Source of the DNA: Okeania sp. SIO3I5
Lineage (GTDB): Bacteria; Cyanobacteriota; Cyanobacteriia; Cyanobacteriales; Microcoleaceae
Direction: 5' to 3'
Length of the DNA stretch: 64,000 nucleotides
NCBI RefSeq assembly: GCF_010672085.1
Contig: NZ_JAAHHT010000006.1
Location: forward strand, 27,837 to 91,836
Shown here piece after piece: positions 57,209-64,000 of this stretch; positions within the stretch are counted from its first letter, which is position 1; each line of letters opens with the position of its first letter. Under the pieces are notes generated by a model, which saw only the letters and a list, made by a program, of their open reading frames with translations, was not told where the DNA came from and made no database searches. The position numbers and the translations under genes were made by a program.

Positions 57209-58476
57209 TATTTAGGTGGATTTCGTCGCCTTTGCAGAAAGTCAGGAATATCTAACCCTGATAATTTTTTCTGTGGTTCAGTAGTTTGAGTAGGAGTATG
57301 AGTAGGATTAGGAACTGGCCGTCTTGGTTGTACCACCTTTTCCTGGGTAGGTTGAGTTTGTACTTCCCCACTAAAACCAGTAGCTATGACAGTAATTTTG
57401 ATTTCTCCCTGAAGTTTATCGTCAATTACAGCTCCAAAAATAATATTGGCATTAGGATCGACAACCTCATAGATAATCTCAGCAGCAGCATTAACCTCAT
57501 GTAAGGTTAGATCGGTACCACCAGTAATATTAAATACAACTCCTCTTGCTCCTTCAATAGAAGACTCAAGCAAAGGAGAAGAAATTGCCATATTTGCTGC
57601 TTCCCTTGCCCTAGACTTACCAGATCCCATACCAATTCCCATCAACGCCGAACCAGCATCGGCCATAACTGCTCTAACATCAGCAAAGTCAACATTTACT
57701 AATCCCGGCACAGTAATAATATCTGAAATCCCTTGTATACCTTGACGTAAAATATCATCTGCAATTCTAAAAGCTTCTTGTACAGGAGTTTGGTCATTAA
57801 TAACAGATAGTAAGCGATTATTAGGGATCACGATTAAAGTATCAACTCTAGTTTGTAGAGCAGTAATTCCTTCATCAGCTTGAGTAATTCGGCGTCGTCC
57901 CTCAAAAGTAAAAGGACGAGTTACAACACCCACCGTTAGAGATCCTGCCTCTTTAGCAATTTCAGCTATAACTGGAGCAGCACCAGTACCTGTACCGCCT
58001 CCCATTCCAGCAGTAATAAATACTAGATCGGGATGATCTAAAGCATTAGCTATTTCATCTCTAGATTCTTCCGCTGCTTTTTGCCCAATAGCAGGATTAC
58101 CCCCTGCCCCCAAGCCTCTTGTAAGCTTTTGTCCAAGTTGTAGGCGTTTAGGAGCATGGGACAAAGTTAATGCTTGGGCATCGGTATTAACAGTCCAAAA
58201 TTCTATACCAGATACCTCACTAGCAATCATTCGGTTAACAGCATTGCCGCCACCCCCTCCTACACCAATTACTTTGATTTTGGCCGCATTACTTGGCACG
58301 ATATCATCACTCCTAGATTCTTCCTTTGTTATACCTTTGGGGTCATAATTTTGTTCTCCATACAATCCTGAGCTATTACGAAATGGGTTAGAGACATTTT
58401 TTGGCAATGGAAAACTTCCTTGTCCTTGAGATTGGGGACTTTCATAGTTGACCCCTTGTTGATTATTCACTATCAT
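57208..58476 (-). CDS. ftsZ: cell division protein FtsZ
   Basis: The 422-residue tubulin-like GTPase forms the Z ring. Visible are the N-terminal nucleotide-binding [14 protein letters not shown] (~70-83), the tubulin signature GGGTGTG (159-165) and the T7-loop region [11 protein letters not shown]. The C-terminal conserved peptide LDIPDFLQ, which binds ZipN/SepF/FtsA-type partners, is followed by a basic tail. The ~60-residue N-terminal extension is typical of cyanobacterial FtsZ. The start ATG at 58476 gives MIVNNQQ. The stop codon lies on the TA junction of a MITE. ftsQ lies upstream on the same strand, 860 bp away. Confidence 0.97.
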   Translation of the reverse strand: MIVNNQQGVNYESPQSQGQGSFPLPKNVSNPFRNSSGLYGEQNYDPKGITKEESRSDDIVPSNAAKIKVIGVGGGGGNAVNRMIASEVSGIEFWTVNTDAQALTLSHAPKRLQLGQKLTRGLGAGGNPAIGQKAAEESRDEIANALDHPDLVFITAGMGGGTGTGAAPVIAEIAKEAGSLTVGVVTRPFTFEGRRRITQADEGITALQTRVDTLIVIPNNRLLSVINDQTPVQEAFRIADDILRQGIQGISDIITVPGLVNVDFADVRAVMADAGSALMGIGMGSGKSRAREAANMAISSPLLESSIEGARGVVFNITGGTDLTLHEVNAAAEIIYEVVDPNANIIFGAVIDDKLQGEIKITVIATGFSGEVQTQPTQEKVVQPRRPVPNPTHTPTQTTEPQKKLSGLDIPDFLQRRRNPPK

Positions 58477-59339
58477 TATTGGGGATGGTAGATATACAGT
58501 TTTTTGACTTTAAGTTAGTTAGTTTTTGATACTCTCACCGTTAAATCAAAGATTACAATGGGAGATTATTGTTGAGCGCTATTCTTAAGAAGCTTTTACC
58601 CAGAGATTTCATTTTCTAAAATCCCCTCCTGTCTAATTGTTTTAAAGTTGGCTGTAAAACTTCAGCATTTACAGATTTTAATCTGAAATTGTTTTTTTGA
58701 GCTATTCTTAAGTTTTTAGCTTGACAATTGTAATTAGGATAAGGGGGATTAATAGGGATAATATATTCAGAAAATTTTGGAGCAACTATTGATTGCTGAC
58801 TTTCTGGAACTTAACCAGTTTTTACAGTCTGTTAAAGTGTAGTTGTAAACACTTTTACCCTCCATCAAGAATTTGATTAATTTTTGCTTATTAGTGTCAA
58901 GTTAGTTTGAGCTTCTACTGGTAAGTTATTTCGGGATTTTATACAATTACAGTTATAATGCCAAAAAATGCGCCCGCGTATTGCTCAATTAATTGGCTGG
59001 TTGAAATTCATCTTATTGCTAAATCATAGATTATGGAGGGAGTCCTCTTTCAAAATTTTCTTAATGAATCATATTCTAAAATATGTTGCATTATAATCCA
59101 AGAACCTCAGTATTTTTATTCATTTTTCCTATTTAGGAACTTTCTTGATGCTGAAGCGTCTCATAAGTATCTAATTTAATTTTTATAGCAATCCTAAATA
59201 GGTTGCGGGTAATCAAAAAGTAGATAAAAAAGCTGAAACTCTCACCTGTTGCCTGTTCCCTTTTCCCTTTTCCCTAAAAGCGGTAATATTTTTATACACA
59301 AATATATTAGAGGATTGCTATATAGATTTTTACAAATTT
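58477..59339. other. long gap between ftsQ and ftsZ, nothing recognised
   Basis: It probably holds the ftsZ promoter(s), but no clear -10/-35 pair, operator or hairpin was identified. A TTCCCTTTTCCC heptamer-like run lies at 59256-59272 near the ftsQ end. No coding sequence is supported. Confidence 0.3.
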
Positions 59340-60185
59340 TTACAGTTTTTTGGATATTCCGATTTTAATTGCTCTAGATTTATTAGGTAACTGAATCAAA
59401 GGAGAGTCTGGATTTTTCAGATTAATATAGGCCATTTGGCGAACATCAATTTTATTGGGCAATTCTCGCATACGGTCTAGGACATTTAATTGTTCGCTAA
59501 ATCTAGAGCTGTATGGTCCGAGATGTACTATTCCTAATTCAGTTGTCAGAATTAAATTTCCTGGATCTTGCCAATTAATCTCAAATACTTTCACAGGACT
59601 ACGACTTAAACTTTGGTACAAAGGATGCCAATATTCACGATACTGTTCGGTAAAACCAATTACTTTTAGAGTAGGTAAAGATCCTGTTCTTTCTAGAGCA
59701 GAAAAGCTTTCTAGAGGTATCCAGTTGCCATGAGCATCTAACCATCCCATTTTTTGTGAGTTACCAGTACCTACCTTACTTTTAAATTGAGTAATTGCTA
59801 CAGGACGTCTTTCTGTAATCTCAATCCTTAAACTTGGGGGAAATAAATGACGACTAATTTTTGCCTTAGCAATTGGGTTATGTGACTCTAAATTCTGAGC
59901 TAATATTTGTGGTTGAATTCCCCAAAGAGATTGAGGATAATCTAAAGAAATTAGAGACAATATTGCTCTGTCTGAAAGCAATTGATTACCCTCTACAATG
60001 AATTGTTCTTGTTTAGTTATTAGCCAAATTGGCTGAGTAATTGCCCACACTAGAGCTGATGCTAAACCACCAACTGCTACTATTTGCCAGATTATTACTA
60101 CTAATTTTAAACGTCGTTGACGGCGTAATTTTTGTCGCCGACTTACCAAATCTGATTGAGAAACCGATCCAATACTATTAGCCAT
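59340..60185 (-). CDS. ftsQ: cell division protein FtsQ/DivIB
   Basis: The 281-residue protein has a basic cytoplasmic N-terminus (RRQKLRRQRRLK), a single membrane helix at ~27-50 (VVIIWQIVAVGGLASALVW), then a POTRA domain (FIVEGNQLLSDRAILSLI) and the beta-rich FtsQ domain (IEITERRPVAITQ, MGWLDAHGNWIPL). It is the bitopic division protein that links FtsZ-associated proteins to septal wall synthesis. The order ftsQ-ftsZ is the usual cyanobacterial arrangement. No murC/murB gene is seen upstream within the window. Confidence 0.92.
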   Translation of the reverse strand: MANSIGSVSQSDLVSRRQKLRRQRRLKLVVIIWQIVAVGGLASALVWAITQPIWLITKQEQFIVEGNQLLSDRAILSLISLDYPQSLWGIQPQILAQNLESHNPIAKAKISRHLFPPSLRIEITERRPVAITQFKSKVGTGNSQKMGWLDAHGNWIPLESFSALERTGSLPTLKVIGFTEQYREYWHPLYQSLSRSPVKVFEINWQDPGNLILTTELGIVHLGPYSSRFSEQLNVLDRMRELPNKIDVRQMAYINLKNPDSPLIQLPNKSRAIKIGISKKL

Positions 60186-61005
60186 TTACTTAATTTATAC
60201 CAAAGATAAAAAAGTTTCCTACATATCCTGAAAAAACTTATTAGGTGTTATTTTAAACATGAAAAAAGAATGTTACAAAACTCTGGTTATTGGGAATAGG
60301 AAATAAATAGGTATGGAGGCAATAGGTAATATCAAGTAACATTAATTAACCTCAGTGTAGGGAAGTTGTATGCAACGTCCATACAAGGTTGCGAAAAGAT
60401 TTTTTATTACAGTTATTTAATGAGACATCATATAACAGAGATTCGTAGCAAACATTTATCAAACTTATGTTAATGTTTAAATGTTAGAGAAAAATACAGC
60501 AAACATTTTCTGCGGAATGTGGAGCAACCTCCTAGGTCGTAACTGCCTTTTTCAGATCGCAAACGCGTTAATTCGAGTTTTGCGGTAGCAAAACAGCTAT
60601 TGCTCTATGTGCCCAATCAAAGCTTTATTTCAACCCTGCCTTTAAGTACTATGCTTTATAAACATCTTTCTTAAGATAAAACCTAGACATTATAGACAAG
60701 TTATTTATAATTTTCTGAGAAAAGTGTATTGATAAATACATTTTGCCGAGAATAATTTATTGACAGTAATAGTATTCGAGCAGACTGACGAATAATAATT
60801 TTACCAGAGCTAGTCGCACCGAAAAAGAGTTATTGGAGATAATTAAAAAGTGTAATAGTGGGATAGCTTCATTTATATAGATAATCGTATGTTTCGCACG
60901 AAAGGAATACAGGGCACTCTTGCCTTTCATGTCGCGCAGCGAAACGCTCAGATCAGCTTTTTGAGACTTTATTCAAGCATTCCCAACAATGTTGAAATGT
61001 ACGTG
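60186..61005. repeat. intergenic repeats, including an inverted relative of the 20.9-kb element
   Basis: 60625-60757 is similar, in reverse orientation, to 20875-21000 (ATGCTTTATAAACATCTTTCT, TAGACAAGTTAT). GC-rich dispersed repeats lie at 60530-60610 and 60895-60960 (CATGTCGCGCAGCG). No gene is supported. Confidence 0.5.
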
Positions 61006-61023
61006 ACTTCCCGTCGGGGAAGT
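61006..61023. terminator. hairpin ACTTCCC-GTCG-GGGAAGT
   Basis: A perfect 7-bp stem with a 4-nt loop lies exactly at the end of the broken hypothetical gene on the minus strand. It could be a terminator or an IS605-type end hairpin. Confidence 0.45.
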
Positions 61024-61356
61024 TAAGATTTTGATTTTATCGAACGTTTCTTCTTTGAAGACTTTTGATTTTCCCTGTTTCTTTTAAGTTTTTGCCTCTG
61101 TTGAGTAACTTCTGGAGGCGGACCATAATCTCCATTTGAAAAATATAGCCGCTCTACTCGGTATTTTGGCTCAACCTGAATCCACAGACGGGCACCGCCT
61201 GCTTGACTTCTGTTAGGCTAGTGTGGCTGATAAACTATTTGGCAAGGTCCCTTAATTTTTAGAGCGTGGCAATAATCTTTCTTATCTCCTACTTTCACAG
61301 CAATTGCTGGATAAGAAGTTTCATTATCTCGGTTATAGTCAATCTTGACTTCTCCC
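61023..61356 (-). pseudogene. fragment of an unrecognised gene interrupted by an IS605-type element
   Basis: On the minus strand the frame reads KIDYNRDNETSYPAIAVKVG, CHALKIKGPCQIVYQPH then TAG, PNRSQAGGARLWIQVEPKYR, VERLYFSNGDYGPPPEV and a Lys-rich tail ending SKS. It has no start: it begins right after the right end of the tnpB element (stem CCCCG...CGGGG then TCAA). The family was not identified. One internal stop plus loss of the 5' part make it non-functional. Confidence 0.55.
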
Positions 61357-61376
61357 CGCGAATCGAGCGACGGGGA
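61355..61376 (-). other. right-end hairpin of the IS605-type element
   Basis: On the minus strand CCCCGTCGCTCGATTCGCGGGG forms a stem of at least 5 bp ~4 bp after the tnpB end, followed by GAGAAGTCAA. In this family the right end carries such a hairpin, doubles as the omega-RNA 3' part, and is cut after TCAA-like tetramers. The boundary is inferred. Confidence 0.5.
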
Positions 61377-61380
61377 TTAT

Positions 61381-62737
61381 TTAAGAAGCAGTCCAAAAAT
61401 GAACTCTTAAGGGCGTAGTCAAAGCGCCTCTAGTTAGTTGACTCAAGTTAAGCTTAAGTCTTCCAGATACTTTGCGGAGGATATTTGCTGCACCATTGCA
61501 ATCAGCATTAATTAAATAGCCCGCAACAGATTGATACAAACCTCGTTGTCTTGATGCAGTCGCTCATGGGGGAAACCCCCAAGACCGCGCTGCATCGCTT
61601 AATACGTTTTCCTGTTAGCGAAGCTTGTCTGAAAGACTTAGGCTCCCAGTTGTCGGGTTTTTCACGCCCTGATTGGGAGAACATCATTATCTAAAAACGA
61701 TGATGCATGAGGTATAAGATTCCTCAGTTTCTACAAATTGCAATCCATATAAATTGCATAGTTGTTCGATTCTGTCTTTTAGTCTTGCAGTAGGAATTTG
61801 TACAAACTTTTGATTAGTTTTAGTTCCTAATTCAATGGATTGTTTTTGACCTTTATTCCAACCAAAAACCACTGTACCAATTCTATGTTTAAGACAGTAA
61901 TTTATAACTAATCGCGCTGTTTTATTTACGGCATCCCGCATTTGGCGATTACGTTTTTCTGTGATGCGAGCCAATCTTTTAGACCAAAATCCTTGAGGTT
62001 TATTTTCTTTAATTGTAGCAATTTGTTTATTGTACCACTGATTTTTTGACTTTATATGTTTCCCGTCAATAATAAAGCTATGACCTTGAGTATCTACACA
62101 AGTTAACCAGTTGTCTAAACCGTGGTCAATAGAAAGTGCCTGACCAGCATCTAGCTTAACTGACTGAGTTTTTATTTCATAAACAAACTCGGTATAAAAG
62201 CAACCGTGACGGGGTAAAATCCTAATTTCTTTAATCGAGTCCCAATCTAAGTTACTTGCCATCGGAATGTAGAATGCCTCCAATCCAAACCATGCTTTAA
62301 CCTGGCGTCAATCATGGAACTCTAATTCCGACTTCCGTGAGTTTCAACCATTTCTTAGGATAAGAAACAGTAAATAAACCCGGTTTTCGATAGTTAGGTG
62401 GTTTAAGTTTATCTGTCAGTTCACCTTTCCAAAACAGTTTTAATAACTCTTTAAAACTACTGAAAGATTCAACAACACCGTTACATATTTGTTGAGCGCT
62501 AGAGGCATACATCGCATTAAAGTGTCTGTTCCATTTCATCTGCCCACAAAGTTCAGCTTTTTTGACAAATCTATTTTCTTTAAACCAAACTTGTCGAGCA
62601 TAATAAACAGAGCAATTAAACACTTTGTTGGCCTCACCGCACAAATATTCTAATACGGCCCGTAGGTCTTGATCTGGATGCAATAAAACCTGTTGGCATC
62701 CATAACTTTTTGCTTGTTTCTTAGTTTTTTTGGTCAT
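61381..62737 (-). pseudogene. tnpB: decayed IS605-family tnpB
   Basis: The start is ATG at 62737 (MTKKTKKQAKSYGCQQVLLHP). It reads to 62312, shifts frame there, continues from ~62300 to ~61715 (ALSIDHGLDNWLTCVDT is RuvC-I; VVFGWNKGQKQ; TARLKDRIEQLCNLYGLQFVETEESYTS), then needs at least three more frame changes to reach INADCNGAANILRKVS (RuvC-III Asp) and the end at 61381. A 51-bp GC-rich palindromic repeat (61550-61600) is inserted near the end. The usual RuvC-II Glu (E-D/N-L) is replaced by GWN, and a Glu-rich ETEESY follows later, as in TnpBs with a rearranged active site. TnpB is the RNA-guided nuclease of IS200/IS605 elements; this copy is dead. No tnpA was seen. Confidence 0.85.
61550..61600. 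repeat. 51-bp GC-rich palindromic dispersed repeat inside tnpB
   Basis: The arms are GATGCAG (61553-61559) and CTGCATC (61590-61596), with a central TGGGGG-AAA-CCCCCA hairpin (61567-61581). This repeat type is widespread in filamentous cyanobacteria. Here it interrupts the tnpB reading frame between the GKRI segment and RGLYQS. Confidence 0.75.
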
Positions 62738-63083
62738 GTTTCTATTATCATCAAATTGTAGATAAATATCAACATTAAAAATCAGCAAAAAATATATCAA
62801 CATGGCAACCATTCAGTAGGTTTGGCTCATGTCCACTTAGTTTAGTATTGATTTGTAATATCTATTATTTTGATATGTTGAATATTTTTTATCCCATCAT
62901 AAAAGTTTACATGAAAATGACTTATGGTTAAAATTTCTCAAAGGCTTATTTTTATGGCGTTGGTGAATCAAGCTATGAAACCTAAATTTGGCCAAATATA
63001 AAGTTCCTTTCAGTTAATAGTTAGGCATTTTACTATGCAACATGATATAACAAACATTGATAGCGCTTGGTATAACAAGTGAA

Positions 63084-63848
63084 ATGGATAATAATAGAGA
63101 AATTTTGCCAGAGATGAATTCTGTTTGGCAAGAAACATTAAATTGGCAACCAACAGCACAACAAAAAGAACAATTTCAGAAACTTTATGAGTTGATTATT
63201 GTTGGAAATAAAAAGTTAAACTTAACTAGAATTACTAACCCCGAAGAATTTTGGGAAAAACATCTTTGGGATTCCCTCAGAGGTATTAAGTTTATCTTAG
63301 AAAATCAAATAAATTGGCAAGAGGAAAAAAAGGTTATTGATATTGGTACAGGTGCTGGTTTTCCCGGATTACCAGTTGCAATTACCTTGCCTCAATATGC
63401 TGTTACTTTACTAGATTCAACTCGCAAAAAAATTAGTTTTCTAGAAAATATTTTAACAGATTTGGCTATAAAAAATTGTTTTCCTTTAGCTAACAGGATT
63501 GAACAAATTGGTCAGATATTTCAATATAGAGAAATTTACGATATTGCTCTTTTGAGAGCTGTTGCACCTACAGTAGTCTGTGCTGAATATGCTTTGCCAA
63601 TGTTAAAAATAGGTGGGATTGCAATTTTATATCGAGGAAATTTCACAAATGATGAACAGGTTAATTTACCAGAAGTTGTCAAAATTTTAGGAGGCAAAAT
63701 AGAGACTATTGAAGAATTTAAAACTCCCTTAAGTAACAGTATTCGTAATTGTATATATTTGCGGAAATTAAGTAACACTCCAATAAATTATCCGCGTTCG
63801 GTTGGTGTACCTAGTCAAAAACCTTTGCTTGGTGTCAAAAAAATCTAA
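63084..63848 (+). CDS. rsmG: 16S rRNA (guanine-527 N7) methyltransferase RsmG
   Basis: The protein has 254 residues from the ATG at 63084; an in-frame TTG at 63057 would add nine residues with no support. The SAM-binding motif VIDIGTGAGFPGLP follows the family block LNLTRITNPEEFWEKHLWDSL. Later come LLDSTRKKISFLENI and LLRAVAPTVVCAEYALPML. It methylates G527 of 16S rRNA; loss gives low-level streptomycin resistance in other bacteria. The C-terminal ~25 residues (PRSVGVPSQKPL) resemble the usual PRxxGxPxKxPL ending. It is a single-gene unit in this window. Confidence 0.95.
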   Translation: MDNNREILPEMNSVWQETLNWQPTAQQKEQFQKLYELIIVGNKKLNLTRITNPEEFWEKHLWDSLRGIKFILENQINWQEEKKVIDIGTGAGFPGLPVAITLPQYAVTLLDSTRKKISFLENILTDLAIKNCFPLANRIEQIGQIFQYREIYDIALLRAVAPTVVCAEYALPMLKIGGIAILYRGNFTNDEQVNLPEVVKILGGKIETIEEFKTPLSNSIRNCIYLRKLSNTPINYPRSVGVPSQKPLLGVKKI

Positions 63849-63878
63849 AAAGTCGCTGATATTATGTCTGTCTAAATA

Positions 63879-64000
63879 GGGTTTGCTGAAAAAGTATTTT
63901 TGCTGTGTCTAGTAGTCAGTAGTCAGTAGTTATACCAAATTCAAAAAAGGCTGTTACATTGCAACTTGTGATTTATTCCTACATTTTAATAATTTATGGC
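63879..64000. mobile_element. end of a MITE of the same family, running off the window
   Basis: After TA at 63877-63878 comes GGGTTTGCTGAAAAAGT, the same terminal sequence as the 57.2-kb element in the opposite orientation, then AGTCAGT heptamers (63901-63921). The other end is not in the window or is missing. Confidence 0.5.

Noticed and set aside
61687-62283. Separate functional gene for the second tnpB frame
   Set aside because: It starts mid-domain from TTG and continues the upstream tnpB frame after an indel; it also lacks RuvC-III in the same frame.

Overview
The window is cyanobacterial DNA. GatA, FtsH, FtsZ, FtsQ, ThiD and RsmG all read as cyanobacterial, HIP1 octamers (GCGATCGC) recur, and heptanucleotide tandem repeats of the kind known from filamentous cyanobacteria are common. 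The sequence is AT-rich, its coding density is low, intergenic gaps run to 1-3 kb, many genes are broken, and one protein looks like a diversity-generating retroelement (DGR) target. Together these suggest a filamentous marine species of the Trichodesmium/Okeania type; that genus-level placement is inference. No rRNA, tRNA or CRISPR array was seen.

Layout. 0-4 kb: a two-gene conflict-type operon (EACC1-like protein plus a caspase/HATPase/VWA fusion) lies between two decayed copies of one small gene. 4-5.5 kb: a DUF4365 gene and its overlapping partner, each broken by one in-frame stop. 5.8-11.1 kb: a secreted haem-motif protein and a GH31 protein that most resembles alpha-1,4-glucan lyase. 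11.6-12.6 kb: a tandem array with an exact 286-bp period. 12.8-16.6 kb: an SdrD-type repeat protein, a TPR fragment and a histone-deacetylase-like protein. 17.5-26 kb: an orphan IS630-type HTH protein, gatA, a scrambled hydrolase/Nudix locus, an HpxZ-like protein, a TPR protein, DUF3288, an Ntn-hydrolase-like protein and a methyltransferase. 27.4-38.1 kb: a 2513-residue multi-domain glycosyltransferase and a methyltransferase-TPR-FkbM protein, which together look like a surface-glycan module, separated by a composite 48/73-bp array. 39.2-44.1 kb: ftsH, a 76-bp array, a second set of ~280-bp repeats inverted relative to the first, then parD with a dead parE. 44.3-49.3 kb: two PD-(D/E)XK-type proteins with recombined fragments of each other, a kinase-FGE protein with a DGR-like variable C-terminus, and a PhyH-type oxygenase. 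49.6-52.7 kb: a GT-C-like membrane protein whose 3' coding end is repeated downstream. 53.9-60.2 kb: an orphan DndE-like gene, a ComFB-like gene, thiD, ftsZ and ftsQ. 61-64 kb: a decayed IS605-type tnpB inserted in a broken gene, then rsmG.

The dominant theme is repeat-driven remodelling of gene edges. The start of one gene (38 kb) and the end of another (50 kb) have become tandem-array units. A 15-bp palindromic repeat has expanded in frame inside a giant gene. A TA-flanked miniature element sits on the stop codon of ftsZ. A GCTT-n4-AAATGAA-like core recurs in four otherwise different array types. The observations most worth following up are the EACC1/caspase operon, the DGR-type target, the glucan-lyase-like gene and the composite arrays.
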